The notes under the pieces were generated by a model. That model saw only the letters and a program-made list of their open reading frames with translations, had not been told where the DNA came from and made no database searches. From NCBI GenBank assembly GCA_910822395.1, contig OU365335.1, forward strand, positions 62,001-126,000: 64,000 bases of DNA, given 5' to 3'. The translations under genes and the position numbers were made by a program. This document shows positions 9,092 through 16,242 of the stretch, one piece after another (position 1 is the stretch's first letter; each line of letters starts with the position of its first letter). Source of the DNA: Pseudoclavibacter triregionum (GTDB lineage: Bacteria > Actinomycetota > Actinomycetes > Actinomycetales > Microbacteriaceae).

Positions 9092-9883
9092 TCAGGCGTT
9101 CCAGCTCCAGGCGAAGCCGTTGAAGAGGCCACCGTGGACGTCGCGCAGGGTGAGGGTCGCGGTGCCGCGGGCGTCGAGCTGGACGAGGTTGTACTCGTTG
9201 GCGGCGTGTGGGCGGGCGAACGGGCTGGCTCCCTCGAACTTCCAGATGCTGGCGGGCCGTTCCCCGATGAACCCGACGCGGAGCGTGAACAGCAGTGATC
9301 GGTGGTGGAGCGCCCGGCTGGCGAGAGTCACTGGCTCCGGTTCGCGGCCGTCTTCGGGCGGTGTGATGCGGAAGCGCAGGTCGTAGCGTGTCCGGTCTTG
9401 CATCGGCTCGGTCGCCGTGCGGGCGGTGTTGAGGTGCCAGAAGTGGTCGTTCCAGCCCGCGCCGTCGACCGGGCGGGTGTTGACCTTGAAGTCGCCCTTG
9501 TTGCTCGGGGTCACGACGCCGGGATAGGAGCGGCCGATGGTGACGTAGTCGAGTTCGCCTGCCATGTTCGCGAACCGGTAGTGCTCGTAGGTGGCGTGCC
9601 AGCGTCGGTTCTCGACGACGATGAGGGTGCTGGTCTCTTCGTAGATGATGCCGCCGTGCATCTCGGGCACGTCGAGCACGAGCGGCGCCTGCGCGTAGCG
9701 GCCAGTGACGAGACGGGAGTGCAACGCCTTGAGCGCCGCGGTCTCCCGCGTGCGAACGGTGTCGACTTTCCGTCCGACCTTGTCGCCGTGGATCTGTCGC
9801 CGTTGCATCAGCTCGGGCACCTGGTGTGTGTCGGGGCTGAGCACGAACACGTCGTGCAGCAGACCCCCCAAACACCCGAGCAC
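9092..9883 (-). CDS. Hypothetical protein at the island boundary
   Basis: I do not recognise this family. It is up to 263 residues long, with no signal peptide, membrane segment or obvious catalytic motif. The C-terminal half is rich in alternating hydrophobic and aromatic residues (for example NEYNLVQLDARGTATLTLRD and VHGGLFNGFAWSWNA), which suggests beta-sheet. The start is uncertain: the GTG at 9883 gives the full length, while an ATG at the MQRRQIHG segment (about 9808) would make a roughly 239-residue protein. It lies between hsdM and tRNA-Ala on the minus strand, inside the lower-GC island, so it is probably accessory cargo. A link to the R-M system is not shown. Confidence 0.6.
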   Translation of the reverse strand: MLGCLGGLLHDVFVLSPDTHQVPELMQRRQIHGDKVGRKVDTVRTRETAALKALHSRLVTGRYAQAPLVLDVPEMHGGIIYEETSTLIVVENRRWHATYEHYRFANMAGELDYVTIGRSYPGVVTPSNKGDFKVNTRPVDGAGWNDHFWHLNTARTATEPMQDRTRYDLRFRITPPEDGREPEPVTLASRALHHRSLLFTLRVGFIGERPASIWKFEGASPFARPHAANEYNLVQLDARGTATLTLRDVHGGLFNGFAWSWNA

Positions 9884-9942
9884 TCGTTCACGGGGCGCGA
9901 CGCGCGCAGCACGACGCCACCCCCGACGGCACGGGGCAAACG

Positions 9943-9968
9943 AAAAAGCCCGCCGAAACCGGCGGGCT
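9943..9968 (-). terminator. Rho-independent terminator after tRNA-Ala
   Basis: On the minus strand, stem AGCCCGCC, a 6-base loop and GGCGGGCT are followed by a run of five T (9943-9947). It lies 64 bases beyond the 3' end of the tRNA-Ala gene on the same strand. Confidence 0.85.
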
Positions 9969-10031
9969 CTCCCTGGACGTACTGTCCGATCAGTTCATTG
10001 CTCATGTCGAGGGTTCGAGTAAGAGCATCGT

Positions 10032-10107
10032 GGTGGATCTGAGGGGACTCGAACCCCTGACCCCCTGCATGCCATGCAGGTGCGCTACCAGCTGCGCCAC
10101 AGACCCG
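10032..10107 (-). tRNA. tRNA-Ala (anticodon GGC)
   Basis: A full cloverleaf can be drawn. The acceptor stem is GGGTCTG/CAGATCC and includes the G3-U70 pair that identifies alanine tRNAs. The anticodon stem-loop is CCTGC-ATGGCAT-GCAGG, giving anticodon GGC. The T arm carries GGTTCGAGTCC. The discriminator is A, with CCA encoded (10032-10034). The 3' end points towards the defence island, and 3' ends of tRNA genes are common integration sites for such islands. No second copy of the 3' end is visible in the window. Confidence 0.97.
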
Positions 10108-10205
10108 TTCGGGTTGCTGCCGAAGCAACTCAGACACTGTAGCGCAGGCCGAGGCCGAATGCGAAATCGAGGTGGCCGGAGCGTGTCGTCCGCGTGTCGC
10201 TGGGC

Positions 10206-11015
10206 CTACGCGGAGGGCTTCTCCGGCGCGGATCCGGGCTTCTCGCGCCCGGAGCGGAACGCGTCGAAGAGCATCTTCACGGCGATCCCGACGAGGAAGA
10301 CCGCGAAGGCGATGTTCGCAGCGGCCGGCGAGAGCGCCTGCGCGCACCACACGCCGAGCAGGGTGGAGCTCGCGGCCGCGAGGCCCACCGCGACGGCCGC
10401 GGGCACGTCGACGCTCCCCCGCCGCAGGTTGCTCACGGTGCCCGAGGCGCCGGTCGCGATCATCATGAGGAGCGACGAGCCCTTCGCGACGAGGTCGCTC
10501 GCGCCGAAGAGGAGCACGAGCATCGGCACGATGACGACGCCGCCGCCGATGCCGAGCAGGCCCGAGAGGATGCCCGTCACGAAGCCGAGCACCGCCATGC
10601 CGGCTGCGCGGAGCGGGTCGAGCTCGATGACCGAGTCGCGGGACGGGATGACGAGGAAGAGGGAGACGACGACGACCGCGATGAACGCGACGAAGGCGAG
10701 CTGGAGTCCCCGCCGCGAGATCCTCGCGAGGAGCCGCGTGCCCACGGGGGCGCCGAGGATCGATCCCGCGGCGAGGATGACGGCGAGGAGGACATGCACG
10801 TGCCCGGCGAGCGCGTAGCTCGCGGCGCCGACGATCGAGACCGGCACGATCGCGAGGAGCGACGTGCCCGCCGCGATCTTCGGGTCGAGCTTCGCGAGGT
10901 AGATGAGCGCGGGGACGATGAGGATCCCGCCGCCCACGCCGAACAGGCCCGAGAGGAGCCCCGCGACGACGCCGATCCCGATGCAGAGGAGGTTCCGGCG
11001 GGACCCGGCGCTCAT
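10206..11015 (-). CDS. TSUP/TauE-SafE family membrane permease
   Basis: This 269-residue integral membrane protein has about eight hydrophobic segments in two similar halves. Each half begins with the family's Gly-rich motif: GLLSGLFGVGGGILIVPALI (about 19-38) and GILSGLLGIGGGVVIVPMLV (about 147-166). Members export small anions such as sulfite or sulfoacetate, or move other sulfur compounds; the substrate here cannot be told. Its ATG overlaps the rsfS stop as ATGA, so it is cotranslated with nadD and rsfS. The short C-terminal tail is polar (SGREKPGSAPEK). Confidence 0.9.
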   Translation of the reverse strand: MSAGSRRNLLCIGIGVVAGLLSGLFGVGGGILIVPALIYLAKLDPKIAAGTSLLAIVPVSIVGAASYALAGHVHVLLAVILAAGSILGAPVGTRLLARISRRGLQLAFVAFIAVVVVSLFLVIPSRDSVIELDPLRAAGMAVLGFVTGILSGLLGIGGGVVIVPMLVLLFGASDLVAKGSSLLMMIATGASGTVSNLRRGSVDVPAAVAVGLAAASSTLLGVWCAQALSPAAANIAFAVFLVGIAVKMLFDAFRSGREKPGSAPEKPSA

Positions 11016-11443
11016 TCGCGCTCGGGTGCGCCCTCGGCCGCGGCGCCGTCGGCTGCGAAGGCCTCGGCTGCCGAGCCTTCCGGGCCCGAGAGCTCGAGCG
11101 GGATGACGGGGGCGTCCTTCCAGAGGCGCTCGAGGCCGTAGTACATGCGGTCCTCCTCGTGGAAGACGTGCACGACGAGGTCGCCGAAGTCGAGGAGCAC
11201 CCAGCGCGCGAGCTCGCGGCCCTCGCGGCGCAGCGCCTTCTGGCCGAGCTTCGCGAGCTCGTCCTCGATCTCCTCGGCGATCGAGAGCACCATGCGCTCG
11301 TTGCGGCCGCTCGCGATGAGGAACGCGTCGGCGAGCGGGAGCGTGGCGGAGACGTCGAGGGCGACGAGGTCGAAGGCGCTGCGCTCGTCGGCGGCGCGGG
11401 CGGCCGCGGCGACGAGCTCGAGGGCGCGGGGGGAAGCGGTCAT
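11012..11443 (-). CDS. rsfS: Ribosomal silencing factor RsfS
   Basis: RsfS binds ribosomal protein L14 and blocks subunit joining when nutrients are scarce. The 143-residue protein shows the family core: ALDVSATLPLADAFLIASGRNERMV-type sequence (about residues 27-51), then REGRELARWVLLDFGDLVVHVFHEEDRMYYGLERLW-type sequence (about 78-113), written here only as landmarks such as WVLLDFGDLVVHVF. It lies downstream of nadD as in most bacteria, separated by one membrane-anchored protein gene. The C-terminal 30 residues are Ala/Glu-rich and not conserved. Confidence 0.95.
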   Translation of the reverse strand: MTASPRALELVAAAARAADERSAFDLVALDVSATLPLADAFLIASGRNERMVLSIAEEIEDELAKLGQKALRREGRELARWVLLDFGDLVVHVFHEEDRMYYGLERLWKDAPVIPLELSGPEGSAAEAFAADGAAAEGAPERE

Positions 11444-11654
11444 GCGGTCGGAACCTCCAGGGCGGGCGCGTGGGCGCCGTGCGGATGCCCGGGCTCGAGG
11501 GGTCGAGCGGCGCGAGCAGGACGATAGCTGAGATCGGAACGGCGGCGGAGAGCGGACGGGTGGCAGGGAGCGGATCGGCTCCGGGCGGCCGCGCCGGGCT
11601 CGGCGCGGCGGGCGACTCGGGTCACTGGGCGGACTCGGGGGTCGCGGCGGCGGA

Positions 11655-12889
11655 TCAGCGGAACCACCCCTGGACGACGCCCCAGACGACGACGGCCGCG
11701 GCGGCCACCGCCGCGGCGAAGCCTCCCGCGGCGACCTTGATGGCCGTCGAGAGGCGGGCGTCCTCGGCCTGGCCGGGCCGCGCGAGCTCGCCCTGGCGCG
11801 TGTCCTGCGCGGCGCGCTCGGGGCCGGCGGGCTGCGCCGTCGTGCGGACGTGCACGCGGCCGGCCGCCGGGTCGCCCTCGGGCGCCGTGAAGCCCGTCTC
11901 CGAGTCGGCGGAGACGGCCGAGCGGGCGAGGCGCGGCGTGTAGCCGAGCTGCGCGTCGGCGGGATCGTCGATGCCCTCGGCGTCCGGGTCGGCCTCGGGG
12001 TCGACGGCCGGGTCGACGTTGAGCGAGTCGAACCAGCCCGCGTGGACGGCGCCGGAGGCGAGGGCGCGGTCGACGCGCTCGGTCGGCGACATGCCCGAGA
12101 TGGCTCCGCGGGCGAGGCCGTCCGTGCGGTCGAGGACGAGCTCGCTCGGCATGACGAGCGCGCCAGTCGGCGGCTCGCTCGGCTCGGCGGCCTCCACGAG
12201 GCGCGCGAAGTAGTCGTCGATCTCCGACTTCGGCGAACCCGGGGGCGGCGCCTGGCGGGTGGTGCGGACGACCCGGAGCGGACCCTCGTCGGCCGGCAGG
12301 CCGAAGGTGGAGCGGCTGCGGCGGGGCGCGTCGCCGGGGCCCGCCTGCGGGTTCCACTGGAGCACGGGCTCCTCGCGGTCGGCGAGGGGCGCGGCGACCT
12401 CTGGGAAGAGCGGCGAGGCGGGACGGCGTCCGAGCGCGGTCGAGCCGGCGCTCCGAGCCGGGCCCGGCGCGGGCGCTACGTCGGCGGACGCCCCGGCGGA
12501 GCGCTCGGACGGCTGGGACGGGATGGCCGGGAGGACGGCCGTCTGAGGGACAGTCGGGTCGACGGCGGAGGCAGCGGGCTCGGCGGCGGGAGCCGGCGTG
12601 GCAGCCACGGGCTCGGCGGCGGGAGCGTCGTCCACGCCTCCTGCGCCGGCCGCCGCGGCGGCGCGGGCGCGCTCGAGCTCCCGGAGCTCCCGGCGCGTCA
12701 GGGGCCGCTGGGGCTCGGGCGCCGCGGTCTCTTATACACCTCTCCGAGCCCACGAGACCTCTCTACATCTCGTATGCCGTCTTCTGCTTGAAAAAAAAAA
12801 GGGGGGGGGGGGGGGGGGGGGGGGGCGCGCTCGGCCTCGAGCCGCTCGCGCTCGCGGCGCTCGCGCCGGGTGAGGGGCGCATCGGTCAC
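11655..12889 (-). pseudogene. Membrane-anchored hypothetical protein between nadD and rsfS, interrupted by adapter sequence in this assembly
   Basis: The gene starts at GTG 12889, overlapping the nadD stop as GTGA, with [20 protein letters not shown]. It is then broken by Illumina adapter at 12727-12825. The frame resumes with APEPQRPLTRRELRELERAR, a near repeat of the N-terminus. The rest is a long acidic, Ala/Pro-rich region with one C-terminal membrane helix (about TAIKVAAGGF to VVVWGVVQ) and a short tail, WFR. Removing 98 of the 99 contaminating bases restores one frame of 379 codons, so the real gene is almost certainly intact. The function is unknown. Its place in the nadD-rsfS operon and the Arg/Glu-rich cytoplasmic N-terminus are the only clues. 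Confidence 0.75.
12727..12825. other. Illumina Nextera i7 adapter, poly-A and poly-G contamination
   Basis: Plus-strand 12727-12758 matches the Nextera mosaic-end/read-2 adapter with one mismatch (landmark CCGAGCCCACGAGAC). 12759-12766 is CTCTCTAC, which is i7 index N707. 12767-12790 is the flow-cell P7 complement (landmark CGTATGCCGTCTTCTGCTTG). Ten A follow, then 25 G, the dark-cycle signature of two-colour Illumina chemistry. The minus-strand translation contains QAEDGIRD, a known contaminant peptide in protein databases. Confidence 0.99.
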
Positions 12890-13518
12890 AGGATGTCCTC
12901 CTCCTCGGGCGTGTAGAGGTGGTGCTTCGCGATGTACTGGACGACGCCGTCCGGCACGAGGTACCAGACCGGCATGCCCGCGCGGGCGCGGGCGCGGCAG
13001 TCGGTCGACGAGATGGCGAGGGCCGGGATCTCGAGCACGCTCACGTCGTCGTGCGAGAGGCCCTTCACGTCCATGTCGTGGCCGGGGCGCGTCACGGCGA
13101 CGAAGTGCGCGAGGCCGAACATGTCCTGCGCGTCCTTCCACGACAGGATCTGCGCGATGGCGTCGGCCCCCGTGATGAAGAAGAGCTCCGCGTCCGGCCG
13201 CAGCCGGCGGATGTCGCGCAGCGTGTCGATCGTGTAGGTCGGGCCGCCGCGGTCGATGTCGACGCGGCTCACCCGGAAGCGCGGGTTCGAGGCCGTCGCG
13301 ACGACCGTCATGAGGTAGCGGTGCTCCCCCGGCGAGACGTCCCGCTTCTGGTACGGGTTGCCCGTCGGCACGAAGAGGACCTCGTCGAGGTCGAAGTGCT
13401 CGGCGACCTCGGACGCCGCCACGAGGTGCCCGTGGTGGATCGGGTCGAAGGTGCCGCCCATGATGCCGAGCCGCGGCCGTCGCGGCTCGGCCGCGGACGA
13501 GGGTGCGATGGCCGTCAT
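12886..13518 (-). CDS. nadD: Nicotinate-nucleotide adenylyltransferase
   Basis: NadD joins ATP and nicotinate mononucleotide to make deamido-NAD in the cytoplasm, an essential step of NAD synthesis. The 210-residue protein shows the nucleotidyltransferase entry motif [14 protein letters not shown] (18-31, with H28-H29-G30-H31), the NPYQK segment (about residue 55) and, near the C-terminus, [10 protein letters not shown], the ISxxxxR motif that binds ATP phosphates. It overlaps the next gene by four bases and sits upstream of rsfS as in most bacteria. Confidence 0.96.
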   Translation of the reverse strand: MTAIAPSSAAEPRRPRLGIMGGTFDPIHHGHLVAASEVAEHFDLDEVLFVPTGNPYQKRDVSPGEHRYLMTVVATASNPRFRVSRVDIDRGGPTYTIDTLRDIRRLRPDAELFFITGADAIAQILSWKDAQDMFGLAHFVAVTRPGHDMDVKGLSHDDVSVLEIPALAISSTDCRARARAGMPVWYLVPDGVVQYIAKHHLYTPEEEDIL

Positions 13519-13536
13519 TCGGTGGGGCGGGCCCGG

Positions 13537-13761
13537 CTAGTGCGAGCCGTGGTCGCCGCCGAGGGGCGCCTCGGGCGGCAGGACGCGCGAGACGACGGGG
13601 CTCTTCTCGGACACGTTGCGGAACGTCCAGGTCACGATCGCGAGCACGCAGAGCACGACGAACGCGAGCACGCCGAAGAGGATCGGGTGCATCGGAAGCT
13701 GGTTGACGACGTGGCCGCCTTCTTCGGCGAGGACGGTGAGGAGCTCGGTCATGGGGTCCAT
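13537..13761 (-). CDS. Small single-pass membrane protein
   Basis: This protein is 74 residues long from ATG 13761, or 71 from the second ATG at 13752. It has one clear transmembrane helix (about residues 27-47, ILFGVLAFVVLCVLAIVTW) followed by a cytoplasmic-type tail ending in GGDHGSH. No family is recognised. It lies between obgE and nadD, where many related genomes carry proB and proA. The spacing to nadD is 18 bases, so it probably belongs to the same transcript. Confidence 0.65.
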   Translation of the reverse strand: MDPMTELLTVLAEEGGHVVNQLPMHPILFGVLAFVVLCVLAIVTWTFRNVSEKSPVVSRVLPPEAPLGGDHGSH

Positions 13762-13814
13762 GCTAGCGCCTTGCCGGGCCCCGGCCGTCTGCGGCCGGCC
13801 CGGACGGCGTCCGC

Positions 13815-15371
13815 CTAGGCCTCGTCGTCGTCCTCGAGCTCGTCGTCGAGGTAGGCGTCGGCGACGACGTCCCCGCCGACCCAGATGCCCGCCTCGCGCT
13901 CGCGCTCGAGCTCGGCGCGGGCCTCGGCCTTCGCGTCCATCCGCTCGAAGTACGCCTCGCGGCGCTCGCGGCGGGTGGCGCGGCCGCCCTCGTCGAGGCG
14001 CACGTCGGTGCCGCGCGGGCTCGCGACGAGCTCGGCGGCCGAGGTGAGCGTCGGCTCCCAGTCGAAGATGACGCCGTCACCCGGGCCGATGACGACCGTC
14101 GAGCCGGCCTGCGCGCCCGCCTTGAAGAGGGCGTCCTCGATGCCGATCTTGTTCAGTCGGTCGGCGAGGTAGCCGACGGCCTCGTCGTTGCCGAACTCGG
14201 TCTGCTCGACCCAGCGCTCCGGCTTCTGCCCGAGGATCCGGTAGACGGGCCCGTAGGTGCCGCCCTCGACCTTGATCTCGAACGGCTTCTCGTCGACGGC
14301 CTTCGGGCGCAGGATGATCCGGGGCGCCGCCTCCTTCGCCGCGATGCGCGCCTGCTTGTCGGCGTCCACGAGCTCGCCGAGCGCGAGCGCGAGCTCGCGG
14401 AGGCCGTCGCGGCTCACCGCGGAGATCTCGAAGACCCGGTAGCCGCGGGCCTCGAGGTCGCCGCGCACGAAGTCGGCGAGCTCGCGCGCCTCGGGCACGT
14501 CGACCTTGTTGAGCGCGACGAGCTGCGGGCGCTCGAGGAGCGGCGTCTGGCCCTCCGGCACGGGGTACGCGGCGAGCTCGCCGAGGAGCACGTCGAGGTC
14601 GGAGATCGGGTCGCGGCCCGGGTCGAGGGTCGCGCAGTCGAGCACGTGGAGCAGGGCCGCGCAGCGCTCGACGTGGCGGAGGAACTCGAGGCCGAGGCCC
14701 TTGCCCTCGCTCGCGCCCTCGATGAGGCCGGGCACGTCGGCGATCGTGTAGCGGTAGTCGCCCGCCTGCACGACGCCGAGGTTCGGGTGGAGGGTCGTGA
14801 AGGGGTAATCCGCGATCTTCGGCTTCGCGGCGCTCATCGCGGCGATGAGGCTCGACTTGCCGGCCGAGGGGAAGCCCACGAGCGCGACGTCGGCGACGAC
14901 CTTGAGCTCGAGGCGGATGCTCGTCTCCTGGCCGTGCGTGCCGAGCAGCGCGAAGCCGGGGGCCTTCCGCTTCGTGTTCGAGAGCGCGTTGTTGCCGAGG
15001 CCGCCCTGGCCGCCCTCGGCGGCGAGGAACTGCATGCCGGGCTCGGCGAGGTCGGCGAGCTCGGCGCCGTCGAGGTCGCGGACGACCGTGCCGACAGGCA
15101 CGGGGAGGATGAGGTCGGCGCCGGTCGTCCCGTTGCGGTAGTCGCCCATGCCGAAGCCGCCCGACTCGCTCGAGCGGTGCGGCTGGTGCTGATAGCCGAG
15201 GAGGGTCGTCACCTGCGGGTCGGCGACGAGGATGATGTCGCCGCCGTCGCCGCCGTTGCCGCCGTCGGGGCCCGCCAGGGGCTTGAACTTCTCGCGCTTG
15301 ACCGAGCTGCAGCCGTTGCCACCGGAGCCGGCGCGCAGGTGCAGGGTCACCTCGTCGACGAACGTCGCCAT
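13815..15371 (-). CDS. obgE: Obg/CgtA GTPase
   Basis: This essential ribosome-assembly and stress GTPase acts on the 50S subunit. From the ATG at 15371 it is 518 residues. It has the Gly-rich Obg fold (1-160, with [11 protein letters not shown] at 34-44), then the G domain with G1 GFPSAGKSS (166-174), G3 DVPG (211-214) and NKVD (about 285), then the OCT C-terminal domain found in Gram-positive members (about 345-430) and an acidic tail ending [10 protein letters not shown]. An in-frame ATG 18 bases upstream exists, but MATFVDEV is the conserved start. It lies downstream of rplU and rpmA, the usual order. Confidence 0.96.
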   Translation of the reverse strand: MATFVDEVTLHLRAGSGGNGCSSVKREKFKPLAGPDGGNGGDGGDIILVADPQVTTLLGYQHQPHRSSESGGFGMGDYRNGTTGADLILPVPVGTVVRDLDGAELADLAEPGMQFLAAEGGQGGLGNNALSNTKRKAPGFALLGTHGQETSIRLELKVVADVALVGFPSAGKSSLIAAMSAAKPKIADYPFTTLHPNLGVVQAGDYRYTIADVPGLIEGASEGKGLGLEFLRHVERCAALLHVLDCATLDPGRDPISDLDVLLGELAAYPVPEGQTPLLERPQLVALNKVDVPEARELADFVRGDLEARGYRVFEISAVSRDGLRELALALGELVDADKQARIAAKEAAPRIILRPKAVDEKPFEIKVEGGTYGPVYRILGQKPERWVEQTEFGNDEAVGYLADRLNKIGIEDALFKAGAQAGSTVVIGPGDGVIFDWEPTLTSAAELVASPRGTDVRLDEGGRATRRERREAYFERMDAKAEARAELEREREAGIWVGGDVVADAYLDDELEDDDEA

Positions 15372-15406
15372 GGGAATCCTCCTCTGCACCCATTCTGGTG
15401 CGCATG

Positions 15407-15442
15407 CGACGAGGGGCGGTCGGACTCGACCGCCCCTCGTCG
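15407..15442 (-). terminator. Strong hairpin between rpmA and obgE
   Basis: A perfect 16-bp stem, CGACGAGGGGCGGTCG, with a 4-base loop, lies in the 117-base gap after rpmA. There is no T run, so it may be a GC-only terminator or an attenuator that lowers obgE expression relative to the ribosomal proteins. Confidence 0.7.
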
Positions 15443-15488
15443 GGAAAGCTGGGTGATCGGCGGATGCCGATCGGGTGTCGTGCGGTGC

Positions 15489-15743
15489 CTAGGCGCCCGC
15501 GACGATGTTCACGACCTTGCGACGGCCCTTCTCGCCGAACTCGACCGTGCCGGCCGAGAGGGCGAAGAGCGTGTCGTCCCCGCCGCGCCCGACGTTCGCG
15601 CCGGGGTGGAAGTGCGTGCCGCGCTGGCGAACGAGGATCTCGCCCGCGCTGACGACCTGGCCGGCGTAGCGCTTCACGCCGAGGCGCTGCGCGTTCGAGT
15701 CGCGGCCGTTGCGAGTGGAGCTCGCACCCTTCTTGTGTGCCAT
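15489..15743 (-). CDS. rpmA: 50S ribosomal protein L27
   Basis: L27 has its N-terminal tail near the peptidyl-transferase centre. The 84 residues match the family over the full length: [20 protein letters not shown], then [10 protein letters not shown], and [20 protein letters not shown]. The N-terminus begins directly with MAHKKG, without the cleavable extension found in Firmicutes. It is 18 bases downstream of rplU. Confidence 0.98.
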   Translation of the reverse strand: MAHKKGASSTRNGRDSNAQRLGVKRYAGQVVSAGEILVRQRGTHFHPGANVGRGGDDTLFALSAGTVEFGEKGRRKVVNIVAGA

Positions 15744-15761
15744 GGAAGTCTCAGCCTCGCC

Positions 15762-16070
15762 TTACTTGATGTCGGTGACCTTGACGCGCGTGAGCTCCTG
15801 ACGGTGGCCCTGGCGCTTCTTGTAGCCGGTCTTGTTCTTGTACTTCTGGATGGAGATCTTGGGGCCGCGGAGGTCCTCGAGGACCTCGGCGGTCACGGTG
15901 ACCTTGGCGAGCTTGTCGGCGTCGCTCGTGATGGTGTCGCCGTCGACGAGGAGCACGGCGGGAAGCGTGACGTTGCCCTTGTCGTCGGCGACGATGCGGT
16001 TCATGGTGACGATCGAGCCGACCTCGACCTTCTCCTGCCGGCCACCGGCGCGCACAATTGCGAATACCAC
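15762..16070 (-). CDS. rplU: 50S ribosomal protein L21
   Basis: This is a primary-binding large-subunit protein. The 102 residues contain the family landmarks: [18 protein letters not shown] near the start, the central VLLVDGDTI, and the C-terminal [21 protein letters not shown]-binding loop. It starts at GTG 16070 and is the first gene of the rplU-rpmA pair. The 172-base gap to rne contains no recognisable leader element. Confidence 0.98.
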   Translation of the reverse strand: MVFAIVRAGGRQEKVEVGSIVTMNRIVADDKGNVTLPAVLLVDGDTITSDADKLAKVTVTAEVLEDLRGPKISIQKYKNKTGYKKRQGHRQELTRVKVTDIK

Positions 16071-16242
16071 TTCAGTACCTCTTCTTCGGTGCCCGGGAAC
16101 GGGCGATCATGTCTCGCGGACGAGGAAGTTCATCTCGCTCGGACTGGACCGGAAGCGCGGAAGGCGAATCGCAGGTCTGGCGAGCGGCAACAGCGTGCCA
16201 CTTTACCGGAGGCCGAGCCGCATGGTCAACCTCCGGCGAGTC

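Noticed and set aside
12598-13141. Short proteins containing QAEDGIRD or YTSPSPRDLS type sequence
   Set aside because: These are translations of Illumina adapter, not genes.
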